Part shown: piece after piece, positions 8,090 through 15,842 of the stretch
Position numbering within the stretch: the first letter of the stretch is position 1
How the letters are laid out: each line of letters opens with the position of its first letter
NCBI RefSeq assembly: GCF_015999335.1
Contig: NZ_JAEACP010000001.1
Location: 347,275 to 411,274, forward strand
Length of the DNA: 64,000 bases
Source of the DNA: Tabrizicola soli
GTDB taxonomy: Bacteria > Pseudomonadota > Alphaproteobacteria > Rhodobacterales > Rhodobacteraceae
Direction: 5' to 3'
The notes under the pieces: model-generated
What the model saw: only the letters and a program-made list of their open reading frames with translations
What the model was told of the DNA's origin: nothing
Databases searched by the model: none
Program-made: the position numbers and the translations under genes

Positions 8090-9142
8090 TCAGTCCTGCG
8101 GCGGCAGGACCCGAGCCAGAATGGGCGCCAGGACGATGACGACCAGGATCCGCGCCACATGATGCAGCGCGACGAAGGCCACATCGGCATGGATCGCCAG
8201 CGCGATCAGCCCCATCTCGGTCAGCCCGCCCGGTGCCAGCGCCAGCAGGGCCTGGTCGAGCCCCACTCCCGCCCAGGCACGCATCGCCAGCCCCGCGACC
8301 AGCGCGAGCGCGAGCGTCAGGAGCGTGGAGCCGAGGCTGAGGAGCCCGGCCTTCCACAGCATCACCGGCCGGATCCCGAGGAAGCGGCAACCGAGGATCG
8401 TGCCAAGCGCGACCTGGGCCGCGATGATCAGGACCGTCGGCGGCGCCCCGGCGGTAAGGCCGGTCATATGCGCCAGGGCCGACAGGAGGAGCGGGCCAAG
8501 GAAACTGGGCGCGGGGAAGCGCGCCCAGGTGCCGAGGGCCGCCCCCAGCACCGCCGAGGCCATCAGGATCGCCGCGTCGATGATCCCGAGCGGCGGGCCG
8601 GAGGCGGAACTGGCCGCGGCCCCGACGTCGTGGCCCAGGACCACGCGAAAGAGGAAGGCCATCAGCGCGATGGTGACGACGATGCGCAGCGAATGGGCCA
8701 GCACGATCGCCGCGACATTGGCGCCGCGCGCCTCGCCGAACTCGATCATCTCGGACAGGCCGCCGGGCATCCCGGCGAAATAGGCGGTGGTCCAGTCCTG
8801 CCGTCCGGCGAAGCGGTAGAAGGGCACGACAACCGCGCCCACGGCCAGGAGATAGGCCAGCAGGATCGCCAGCGTCACCGCCGCCTCACCCGCCTGCCCC
8901 AGCACCTCGGGCGAGAAACGCGAGCCGAGCAGGACGCCGATCACCGCCACGATGGCGGGGCGCATCCGCGCCGGACCCGCAACCGGGAAACCGGCGACCG
9001 CGGCCACCATGGTCAGGAACAGGGGACCCAGCATCCAGGGCAGCGGCAGCGAGAGCGCGTGGAAGGCGACGCCTCCCAGCGTACCGAGCGTAAGGCCGGC
9101 CGCCAGTCGGGCCAGGGGCGGAAGGGATCGGTCCTGCATCAT
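8090..9142 (-). CDS. AbrB-family (PF05145) membrane protein
   Basis: This 350-residue polytopic protein, with about ten hydrophobic segments, belongs to the family annotated as AbrB or putative ammonia monooxygenase (PF05145). The latter name has no biochemical support; a transport role is more likely. The protein has two related halves: GGLSEMIEFGEARGANVA near residue 131 and GGLTEMGLIALAIHADVA near residue 297 occupy equivalent positions, each followed by a hydrophobic helix containing an arginine. Two consecutive ATGs (9142 and 9139) could start it. It is divergent from the MacA-like gene. Confidence 0.75.
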   Translation of the reverse strand: MMQDRSLPPLARLAAGLTLGTLGGVAFHALSLPLPWMLGPLFLTMVAAVAGFPVAGPARMRPAIVAVIGVLLGSRFSPEVLGQAGEAAVTLAILLAYLLAVGAVVVPFYRFAGRQDWTTAYFAGMPGGLSEMIEFGEARGANVAAIVLAHSLRIVVTIALMAFLFRVVLGHDVGAAASSASGPPLGIIDAAILMASAVLGAALGTWARFPAPSFLGPLLLSALAHMTGLTAGAPPTVLIIAAQVALGTILGCRFLGIRPVMLWKAGLLSLGSTLLTLALALVAGLAMRAWAGVGLDQALLALAPGGLTEMGLIALAIHADVAFVALHHVARILVVIVLAPILARVLPPQD

Positions 9143-9311
9143 GCTTGCCCGAGGTATGGCGCGGGCTCCGGGGCAATGTCCAGAGGCACCGGCGCGCGGC
9201 AGGATGCCGTCTTGAGCCGGGCCGCGCCGCTGCTATCTTCTGCCGTGGGTGATACCTGCCGACTGGCGGCGGGCTGGCCATGGCCCGGGCGGCAATCGGG
9301 AAGGTCTGCGG

Positions 9312-10550
9312 ATGAGCGAGCGGCAGCGGGAGATCGAGGCGGTGCTGGGCCTGGGGCGACCGCAGAGAGGCCGGATATGGTGGGCGCTGGCGGCGGTTCT
9401 GGCCCTGGGCGGGCTTGGCGCCTGGTATCTGGCGCAGAGGAGCGCGGGCGTGGGCATCGCCTATGCCACGCAGGCCGTCGTCCGCGGCGATCTGGTGGTC
9501 ACGGTCACCGCCACGGGGTCGGTCGAGCCGACGAACATGGTCGATATCTCGAGCGAGCTGTCGGGGACGCTGAAAGAGGTTCTGGTGGATTTCAACGACC
9601 GGGTCGAGACCGGGCAGGTCCTGGCGCGGCTGGACACGGCGAATCTCGAGGCGAAGGTGGCGGTGCAGCGCGCCAACCTGCGCGCGGCCGATGCGCGTGT
9701 CGCAAGGGCACAGGCGACGCTGAACGAGGTCGAGACGAATTTCGACACCTCGCGCCAGCTGGACGAACGCGGTGTCACCAGCCGGCAAAGCCTGGACACC
9801 GCCCGCGCGGCGCTGGACCGGGCGCGGGCCGATCTGGAGATCGCCGAGGCGGATGTGGCGCTGTCCAGCGCCAACCTGCGGCTGGCCGAGACCGAACTGG
9901 CCAAGGCCTGCATCTGCTCGCCCATCACCGGCGTCGTGCTGGACCGGCAGGCGGATACGGGCCAGATTGTCGCGGCCTCGCTGTCGGCGCCGGTCCTGTT
10001 CACCGTGGCCGAGGATCTGACGCGGATGGAACTGCAGGTCGCGGTGGACGAGGCCGATATCGGCAGGCTGGAGATCGGCGATGCGGCGACCTTCACGGTC
10101 GATGCCTATGACACCCGCACCTTCCCCGCCGAGATCGCCCGGATCCGCTATGCGCCGCAGACGGCCGAGGGCGTAGTGACCTATCTCGCCACGCTGGACG
10201 TGGACAATTCGCATCTCGCGCTGCGGCCCGGCATGACCGCAACCGCCGAAATCGTGGTGAGCAAGGTGGGCGATGCGCTGCTGGTGCCCAATGCGGCGCT
10301 GCGGTTCCGTCCGGCGGTGACGGCGGCCGAGGAGGAGGAGGGCGGCGGCAGCGGGCTTCTCGGGCTGATCATGCCGCGCCGCCCCAGCCTTCCCGATGCG
10401 CCGCGTGCGGCGGATGCGGTCTGGGTCCTGCGCGCGGGCCAGCCGGTCGAGGTGGCGATCGAGCCCGGCGACAGCGACGGCCAGCTGACCGAGATCCGCA
10501 GCGGCGGGCTAACCGAGGGCGATCTGGTGATCATCGGGCAGGACGGCTGA
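9312..10550 (+). CDS. MacA-type periplasmic adaptor (HlyD family)
   Basis: This 412-residue membrane fusion protein has one N-terminal transmembrane segment (about residues 24-40), a biotinyl-lipoyl-like half (SVEPTNMVDISSELSGTL), a coiled-coil hairpin rich in Ala, Arg and Glu (about 100-190), a second lipoyl half (ITGVVLDR) and a beta-barrel domain. The order matches MacA, which links an inner-membrane ABC exporter to the outer membrane. A low-complexity insertion (EEEEGGGSG) lies near residue 340. The chosen ATG follows AAGG. The gene overlaps the ATPase gene by one base. No outer-membrane channel gene is adjacent. Confidence 0.85.
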   Translation: MSERQREIEAVLGLGRPQRGRIWWALAAVLALGGLGAWYLAQRSAGVGIAYATQAVVRGDLVVTVTATGSVEPTNMVDISSELSGTLKEVLVDFNDRVETGQVLARLDTANLEAKVAVQRANLRAADARVARAQATLNEVETNFDTSRQLDERGVTSRQSLDTARAALDRARADLEIAEADVALSSANLRLAETELAKACICSPITGVVLDRQADTGQIVAASLSAPVLFTVAEDLTRMELQVAVDEADIGRLEIGDAATFTVDAYDTRTFPAEIARIRYAPQTAEGVVTYLATLDVDNSHLALRPGMTATAEIVVSKVGDALLVPNAALRFRPAVTAAEEEEGGGSGLLGLIMPRRPSLPDAPRAADAVWVLRAGQPVEVAIEPGDSDGQLTEIRSGGLTEGDLVIIGQDG

Positions 10551-11257
10551 TGGCCGGGGATCCGCCGCTGATCCGGCTGCGCGGCGTCACCCGCCTCTAT
10601 GGTCAGGGCGCCGCCGAGGTGCGGGCGCTGGACGGGGTCGATCTGGACATCGCGCGGGGCGAGTTCGTCGCGATCATGGGGCCCAGCGGCTCGGGCAAGT
10701 CGACGGCGATGAACGTGATCGGCTGCCTGGACCGGCCGACCTCGGGGCAATACCTGTTCGAGGGGGTCGAGATCGCGGGGCTGGACCGCGACCAGCGCGC
10801 GCTTCTGCGGCGCAACTACCTGGGTTTCATCTTCCAGGGCTACAATCTGCTGCCGCGGACATCGGCCCTGGACAATGTGGAATTGCCATTGATCTACAAG
10901 GGGATGCCCCGCGCCGAACGGATCGCGCGGGCCCTGGAGGCGCTGGAGATGGTCGGGCTGAAGGGGCGCGAGCATCACGACCCCTCGCAGCTGTCCGGCG
11001 GGCAGCAGCAACGGGTGGCGATCGCACGCGCGCTGGCGGGCGACCCGCGGGTGCTTCTGGCCGACGAGCCCACCGGGAACCTCGATACCCGCCGCTCGGT
11101 CGAGATCATGGACCTACTGGTCAGCCTGCGCCGCCAGCGCGAGTTGACCATCGTCATGGTCACGCATGAGGATGACATGGCCGCCTATGCCGACCGCATC
11201 ATCTGGATGGTCGACGGCCGCATCGACAGCGAGCGCCGCAACGGGAAGGTGGCCTGA
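10550..11257 (+). CDS. MacB-type exporter ATPase
   Basis: This 235-residue ABC ATPase has Walker [11 protein letters not shown] near residue 44, a Q-loop in [12 protein letters not shown], the signature LSGGQQQR, Walker [13 protein letters not shown] and a VMVTHE switch. It is the LolD/MacB-type ATPase in which the permease is a separate polypeptide. ATG overlaps the adaptor stop (TGATG), and the permease ATG follows the stop by one base, so all three should be made together. Confidence 0.88.
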   Translation: MAGDPPLIRLRGVTRLYGQGAAEVRALDGVDLDIARGEFVAIMGPSGSGKSTAMNVIGCLDRPTSGQYLFEGVEIAGLDRDQRALLRRNYLGFIFQGYNLLPRTSALDNVELPLIYKGMPRAERIARALEALEMVGLKGREHHDPSQLSGGQQQRVAIARALAGDPRVLLADEPTGNLDTRRSVEIMDLLVSLRRQRELTIVMVTHEDDMAAYADRIIWMVDGRIDSERRNGKVA

Positions 11258-11258
11258 G

Positions 11259-12476
11259 ATGCTGTGGGAAACGGCCCGGCTGGCGCTCAGGGCGATCCTG
11301 CGCAATGCGCTTCGGTCCTTCCTGACGGTGCTGGGCATCGTGATCGGCGTGGCCTCGGTGATCGCGATGGTCACCGTGGGCCAGGGCTCGCAGGCGCAGG
11401 TGACGGCCGATGTCGCAAAGCTCGGGACGAACATCCTGATGCTGCGGCCGGGCGGGCGCGGGATGGCTCCCGGCCCCGGTGGCGGGGCCAGCGTGGCGCG
11501 GCCCTTCGACCTGCGCATGGTCGCGCGGCTGGAGCACGGGCTGGACGAGATCGAGACCGCCGCCCCCGTCTCGAACGGCACGGCGACGGTGGTGGCGGGG
11601 GGCGAGAACTACCGCACCCAGATCACCGCGACCGATGCGCGCTATCTGGAGGCGGCGAACTGGCCGCTGGTGGCGGGCCGCAACTTCACCGAGGCCGAGG
11701 CACGCTCGGGCGCGGCAGCCTGCATCCTGGGCGAGACGGTGCGGCGCGAGATCTTCGGCGGCCTGGATCCGATCGGCCAGTCGCTGCGGCTGGAGGCGAT
11801 GAGTTGCAAGGTGATCGGCCTGCTTGCCGCCAAGGGCGCCTCGTCCTTCGGCAGCGACCAGGACGACGTGGTGCTGATGCCGATCCGCACCTTCCAGCGC
11901 CGTATCGCGGGCAATGACGATGTGGGAACGGTCTATATCCGTGTCGCAGACGGGGTGGCGACCGAGGATGCGGCGGTGGCGATCACCTACCTCATGCGCG
12001 AGATCCGCCGCATCGGCCCCGAGGAAGAGGACGATTTCGACGTCATCGACATGAAGCAGCTGGCCTCGATGCTGACGCAGATCACCGGGGTGCTGAGCGG
12101 GCTTCTGGCGGCGGTGGCGGCGGTCAGCCTGCTGGTGGGCGGCATCGGCATCATGAACATCATGCTGGTCAGCGTCACCGAGCGCACCCGCGAGATCGGC
12201 ATCCGCCTGGCGGTGGGGGCGCAGGCGCGGCAGGTGCTGATGCAGTTCCTGGTCGAGGCGATCGTGCTGTCGCTGATGGGCGGGGTCCTCGGGATCGTGC
12301 TGGGCCTCGGCCTTGCCGCCGTCGCGGCGCGGTTCATGGCGATCCCCTTCACGCCCGATCCGGCCGTGGTCCTGCTGGCCTTCGCCTTCTCGGCGCTGGT
12401 CGGCGTCATCTTCGGCTTCTTCCCCGCCCGCGCCGCCGCAAGGCTGGACCCGATCGAGGCGCTGCGCCACGAATGA
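11259..12476 (+). CDS. MacB-type exporter permease
   Basis: This 405-residue protein has the MacB/FtsX layout: one transmembrane helix near residues 20-40 (with [12 protein letters not shown]), a large periplasmic MacB-core domain (about 45-280), then three helices starting at [15 protein letters not shown]. The coupling segment [12 protein letters not shown] after the second helix is diagnostic. With the adjacent adaptor and ATPase it forms a tripartite-type exporter; the cargo (peptide, lipid or drug) cannot be told. The ATG just after the ATPase stop was chosen because the helix follows at the expected distance. Confidence 0.87.
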   Translation: MLWETARLALRAILRNALRSFLTVLGIVIGVASVIAMVTVGQGSQAQVTADVAKLGTNILMLRPGGRGMAPGPGGGASVARPFDLRMVARLEHGLDEIETAAPVSNGTATVVAGGENYRTQITATDARYLEAANWPLVAGRNFTEAEARSGAAACILGETVRREIFGGLDPIGQSLRLEAMSCKVIGLLAAKGASSFGSDQDDVVLMPIRTFQRRIAGNDDVGTVYIRVADGVATEDAAVAITYLMREIRRIGPEEEDDFDVIDMKQLASMLTQITGVLSGLLAAVAAVSLLVGGIGIMNIMLVSVTERTREIGIRLAVGAQARQVLMQFLVEAIVLSLMGGVLGIVLGLGLAAVAARFMAIPFTPDPAVVLLAFAFSALVGVIFGFFPARAAARLDPIEALRHE

Positions 12477-12542
12477 CGGCGTTCCGAAAGTGACAGGCTG
12501 CCCTTCATCCGCTAGCCTTCCCGATACCCGGGGAGGGGACGC

Positions 12543-13643
12543 ATGGCGACCGGATTCGTCTTTCACGAACTTTACCTTTGGCACGACACGCAGAACTGGG
12601 CGCTGATCTTCCCGCCGGGACTGACGATCCAGCCCGGCGAACATGCCGAAAACCCCGAGACCAAGCGTCGTCTGAAGAACCTGATCGAGGTCTCGGGCCT
12701 GATCGACCACCTGACGCCGATCAGGCCGCGTCCGGCGACCGAGACCGAGATCCTGCGCTTTCACACCGCCACGCATCTGGAGAAGATCCGCAGCATGAGT
12801 GCCTCGGGCGGCGGCGATGCCAGCGAGCTGACCCCCTTCGGCACCGGCAGCTACGAGATCGCGCTGCTGGCGGCGGGCGGCACGATCGAGGCGATGGATG
12901 CGGTCCTGGCCGGCCGGGTGCATAATGCCTATGCGCTGGTGCGCCCGCCGGGACATCATGCGACGCAGGACGTCGGGATGGGCTTTTGCCTTTTCGGCAA
13001 CGTGGCCATCGCGATCATGCATGCCCGGTCGCAGCGTGGGCTGGGGCGCGTCGCCACGGTGGACTGGGACGTGCATCACGGCAACGGCACGCAGGCGGCC
13101 TTCTATGACACGCCCGAGGTGCTGACGATCTCGCTGCACCAGGACAGCCTGTTCCCCGTCGGCTCGGGCCGCCTGGCCGAGCGCGGTGCGGGCCGGGGCG
13201 AGGGCTACAACCTGAACATCCCCCTGCCCCCGGGCTGCGGCGATGGCGCCTATCTCGAGGCGATGCGGCGTGTCGTCATCCCGGCGCTGGACCGCTACCG
13301 GCCCGAGGTGATCGTCGTTCCCTCGGGGTTCGATGCCTCGGGCGTCGATCCCCTGGGGCGGATGATGGTCTCGGCCGAGGGCTACCGCCAGATGACCCGG
13401 CTGCTGATGGAGGCAGCCGACCGGCTCTGCGGCGGGCGGCTGATGATGTCGCACGAGGGCGGCTATTCGGCGATGTATGCGCCCTACTGCGGGCTGGCGG
13501 TGCTGGAGGAGATGTCGGGCCACCGCACGGGGGTGGAAGATCCCTGGGGGCCGCATATCGCGCATTGGGGCCAGCAGGACCTGCAACCGCACCAGAGCGC
13601 GGCAATCGACGCCGCCGCGGCGCTGCTGGAAGCCATCCGCTAG
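12543..13643 (+). CDS. Histone-deacetylase-family amidohydrolase
   Basis: This 366-residue protein belongs to the arginase/deacetylase superfamily, class II-like HDAC branch. It contains the catalytic RPPGHHA (His138, His139), the zinc-binding DWDVHHGNGT (Asp176 and His178) and the late SHEGGYS segment; GFDAS near residue 265 supplies another metal aspartate. Bacterial members deacetylate acetylpolyamines or other acetyl-amides in the cytoplasm. The start follows GGGGAGGGG. It is separate from the exporter operon (66-base gap) and ends 32 bases before the low-GC islet. Confidence 0.85.
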   Translation: MATGFVFHELYLWHDTQNWALIFPPGLTIQPGEHAENPETKRRLKNLIEVSGLIDHLTPIRPRPATETEILRFHTATHLEKIRSMSASGGGDASELTPFGTGSYEIALLAAGGTIEAMDAVLAGRVHNAYALVRPPGHHATQDVGMGFCLFGNVAIAIMHARSQRGLGRVATVDWDVHHGNGTQAAFYDTPEVLTISLHQDSLFPVGSGRLAERGAGRGEGYNLNIPLPPGCGDGAYLEAMRRVVIPALDRYRPEVIVVPSGFDASGVDPLGRMMVSAEGYRQMTRLLMEAADRLCGGRLMMSHEGGYSAMYAPYCGLAVLEEMSGHRTGVEDPWGPHIAHWGQQDLQPHQSAAIDAAAALLEAIR

Positions 13644-13675
13644 GCACCGCCGCGCTGGTATCTTCAAGGGCTCGC

Positions 13676-13693
13676 TGGCGCACCAGAGAGGAT
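13676..13693 (-). repeat. Distal att-like repeat of the tRNA-Arg 3' end
   Basis: These 18 bases match the 3' end of tRNA-Arg at 15590-15607 at 16 of 18 positions, beginning TGGCGCACC and ending AGGAT. The copy is in direct orientation relative to the tRNA. It lies 32 bases after the stop of the HDAC-family gene, exactly where base composition drops. This is the arrangement expected for the far attachment site of an element that integrated into the tRNA 3' end. Confidence 0.7.
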
Positions 13694-13878
13694 GAAACTT
13701 GGCACCTCTATGTCATTGTAGATGCTTTATAATTTTGGTGGATACAGCCTCCTCCAAAGAGGAAAGGCGATCGGAGGTTGGGTCGATTTTCCAGAAGGGC
13801 TGTCTCGCCTAATCCACGAGCATTGTTCTCGTGCGCAAGGGCCCGGCGAACCGAACGCCGTCGAAGAATCCTGTTTAC

Positions 13879-13894
13879 TGGATGAAAAAATCCA
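13879..13894 (+). promoter_or_regulatory. Inverted repeat upstream of the XRE-cupin gene
   Basis: TGGAT and ATCCA are separated by six bases, in an AT-rich tract 14 bases before the regulator's ATG; a further TACTGGAG follows. HTH-cupin regulators commonly bind such sites to control themselves and the adjacent cotranscribed genes. The assignment rests on position and symmetry only. Confidence 0.4.
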
Positions 13895-13907
13895 ATATAC
13901 TGGAGTG

Positions 13908-14492
13908 ATGGATTTAGATGCTCTCATCGCAATGCGGGTGCGCGAACTACGAAAGGCTCGCGGTCATTCACTCGATACTCTAGCCGATCTAAGCGGGGTC
14001 AGCCGTTCGATGATCTCTCTCATCGAGCGCGGAGAGACGAGTCCGACCGCCGCTGTATTGAATAGGCTAGCGAACGCGCTTGGCGTGACTTTGGCCTCGC
14101 TCTTTGCCGAAGAAGCTGGAACCGCTCCGGTGCCGCTTTCACGTCTCGCGGATCAACAAGTGTGGAAAGACCCTGCTACCGGCTACGAGCGCCGACACGT
14201 TTCGCCGAGCGGCTACGCAACGCCCATCGAGCTTGTCGAGGTCGCCTTTCCGGCTGGCGAGACCGTCACTTTCGAGACCATCATCCGCAACGTAGTGACT
14301 CATCAACAGGTGTGGGTACTCGAAGGCGAAATGATCGTGACCGTGGATGGTGACGCATCCCACCTGCGGGTCGGCGATTGTCTCGCCATGGTGCTCGGGC
14401 AGCGGATCACCTTCCACAACCCGACGAAAAAGTTAGCGCGCTATGCGGTCGTGCTGACCACAACCTCCAACACTTCAAGGAAACAAGGATGA
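13908..14492 (+). CDS. XRE-family regulator with C-terminal cupin
   Basis: This 194-residue protein has an N-terminal Cro/C1-type helix-turn-helix (about residues 10-65, with SLDTLADLSGVSRSMISLIERG) and a C-terminal cupin sensor domain (about 100-185, with HQQVWVLEGEMIVTVDG and LRVGDC). This is the usual length and layout of HTH-cupin regulators, which sense small molecules such as amino acids or polyamines. The start MDLDALIAMRVREL is chosen over a longer in-frame extension because the domain begins here and TGGAG precedes it. Its stop overlaps the GNAT start (ATGA). Codon use is less G/C-biased than in neighbours. Confidence 0.85.
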   Translation: MDLDALIAMRVRELRKARGHSLDTLADLSGVSRSMISLIERGETSPTAAVLNRLANALGVTLASLFAEEAGTAPVPLSRLADQQVWKDPATGYERRHVSPSGYATPIELVEVAFPAGETVTFETIIRNVVTHQQVWVLEGEMIVTVDGDASHLRVGDCLAMVLGQRITFHNPTKKLARYAVVLTTTSNTSRKQG

Positions 14493-15019
14493 GTGAGCCG
14501 ATTATCGTTCAGTGCTCGTACGAGCGCCATGCCGCCGCGATCTTGGAAATCTTTAATGAGGCGATACAAACATCGACGGCGCTTTTCGATTACAGGCCCC
14601 GCGCTCCGGGGAGCATGGTCGGATGGTTTGACGCCAAGCGCGCAGGAAACTTCCCTGTCGTCGGCGTCGAAGATGCGCAAGGAACACTGCTCGCCTTCGG
14701 CAGCTATGGCACGTTCCGCGCGTGGCCGGCCTACAAGTATTCAGTCGAGCACTCCGTCTACGTCCACAAGGATCATCGTGGCAAAGGTCTCGGCAACGTC
14801 GTCATGCGCGAGATGATCGGCGCCGCTCGGGAGAACGACAAGCATGTGATGATCGGCGGCATCGAGGCGACAAATACCGGCAGCATCGTATTGCACGAGC
14901 GGCTTGGCTTTAAGCACACCGGCACGCTGCCGCAGGTTGGTTTCAAGTTCGGCCGTTGGCTTGATCTCGCTTTCTATCAACTCGTGCTGCAAACCCCTGC
15001 GCAGCCTGTAGACGGCTAA
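14489..15019 (+). CDS. GNAT N-acetyltransferase, phosphinothricin-acetyltransferase-like
   Basis: This 176-residue protein resembles the phosphinothricin/methionine-sulfoximine acetyltransferase branch of the GNAT superfamily. It shows the N-terminal IFNEAIQTSTALFDYRP block, the acetyl-CoA binding region VYVHKDHRGKGLG (the Q/RxxGxG/A motif) and the late LHERLGFKHTGTLPQVGFKFGRW typical of that branch. The natural substrates are glutamine-analogue toxins or amino acids such as methionine sulfone. It is translationally coupled to the upstream regulator and followed two bases later by the transporter gene. Confidence 0.83.
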   Translation: MSEPIIVQCSYERHAAAILEIFNEAIQTSTALFDYRPRAPGSMVGWFDAKRAGNFPVVGVEDAQGTLLAFGSYGTFRAWPAYKYSVEHSVYVHKDHRGKGLGNVVMREMIGAARENDKHVMIGGIEATNTGSIVLHERLGFKHTGTLPQVGFKFGRWLDLAFYQLVLQTPAQPVDG

Positions 15020-15020
15020 G

Positions 15021-15470
15021 ATGAGCGCGCCCCTAACCCTAGCCCTACTAACAGCGGCCGGTGCTGCACTCGTGATTCAAAATCTGCTGATGGTGCGGAT
15101 AACGGAAGCTGCATCGACCGTTCTCATTGCCCTCGTGCTGAATTCAAGTGTGGGATTGCTTTTGCTCGGAGGAACGCTGTTCGCGCGCCATGGCGTGGCC
15201 GGAATTGCAGAGATGATCGGGACGTTGCGGCCGTGGGCGATCTTGCCCGGGTTGCTCGGCTCGTTCTTCGTCTTTGCCGGCATCTTGGGCTATCAGCGGG
15301 TCGGCGCGGCTACAACGATCGCGGTTCTCGTCGCGAGCCAGCTTGTCGCGGGCATCGCGGCCGACGCCTTGAAATCCGATGCGGTTCAAACACGCCCCAG
15401 CCTTTTGACACTCGCAGGGGCAGTGCTGTTGATCCTGGGCGCTGTCATGGTGGCGCGAGAGCGCGCCTAA
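15021..15470 (+). CDS. YdcZ-type (DMT superfamily) membrane protein
   Basis: This 149-residue protein has about five transmembrane segments and matches the DUF606/YdcZ family of short DMT-superfamily proteins, including the GALGYQR-like turn (here GILGYQRVGAATTIAVLVASQL) and a small loop before the last helix. Half-size members often act as homo- or heterodimers. Its position after a regulator and an amino-acid-type acetyltransferase suggests export of the same compound or its acetylated product, but that is inference. Confidence 0.75.
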   Translation: MSAPLTLALLTAAGAALVIQNLLMVRITEAASTVLIALVLNSSVGLLLLGGTLFARHGVAGIAEMIGTLRPWAILPGLLGSFFVFAGILGYQRVGAATTIAVLVASQLVAGIAADALKSDAVQTRPSLLTLAGAVLLILGAVMVARERA

Positions 15471-15589
15471 CACGCGCGCTCGCGATGAGAGCGAACGCCA
15501 GCAGTTCAGACCACTCTCGAAGGCTCGGAGTCCGCGCAATTCGGAAATCGCCCCCTAGTGCCCGCCTTTGTTCTAGAATGGTAGAAATT

Positions 15590-15607
15590 TGGCGCACCCG
15601 ACAGGAT
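15590..15607 (-). repeat. Proximal att-like repeat inside tRNA-Arg 3' end
   Basis: This is the other copy of the 18-base repeat. It covers the CCA end, the discriminator base, the 3' acceptor strand and the start of the T-stem of tRNA-Arg. Integration at this part of a tRNA leaves the tRNA intact, as seen here. Confidence 0.7.
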
Positions 15608-15666
15608 TCGAACCTGTGACCTCTGCCTTCGGAGGGCAGCACTCTATCCAGCTGAGCTACGGGTGC
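15590..15666 (-). tRNA. tRNA-Arg (anticodon CCG)
   Basis: The reverse strand folds into a 77-nucleotide cloverleaf. The acceptor stem pairs GCACCCG with CGGGTGC, the D-arm is GCTC-AGCTGGATAGA-GTGC-like, the anticodon stem CTGCC/GGCAG encloses the loop CTCCGAA, and the T-arm contains GGTTCGAATCC. The anticodon CCG reads CGG. The CCA tail is encoded. Its 3' end faces the low-GC islet. Confidence 0.95.
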
Positions 15667-15842
15667 CTGGACCTGTCCTTAGCCGAAGCCCGCGGGGGTT
15701 TCAACGCCAAAGGAAAGAACTTCCGCCCCGCAACCCGCGAAAATGCGGGGCTCTGCCCGGCCCTCGTGGCGCTGCCGACGCTTGACCAAATCCCCGGCGC
15801 GGGATGGACTGGGCGCATGTCCGCTTCCGCCAGGTTCCTGCC

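Larger units (their letters stand above)
13694..15589. mobile_element. Low-GC genomic islet next to tRNA-Arg
   Basis: The stretch between the two att-like repeats is visibly poorer in G+C than its flanks (24 of 60 bases at 13681-13740 against 44 of 60 at 13561-13620). It carries three genes on one strand, an XRE-cupin regulator, a GNAT acetyltransferase and a YdcZ-type transporter, with no integrase or recombinase. It is best read as a small cargo islet or the remnant of a larger integrated element. The 214 bases before the first gene and the 119 after the last hold nothing recognisable. Confidence 0.7.

Noticed and set aside
13722..13907. 62-residue N-terminal extension of the XRE-cupin protein
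   Set aside because: The extension has no resemblance to the family, while the HTH begins at the 13908 ATG behind TGGAG. The normal length of these regulators is about 190 residues.
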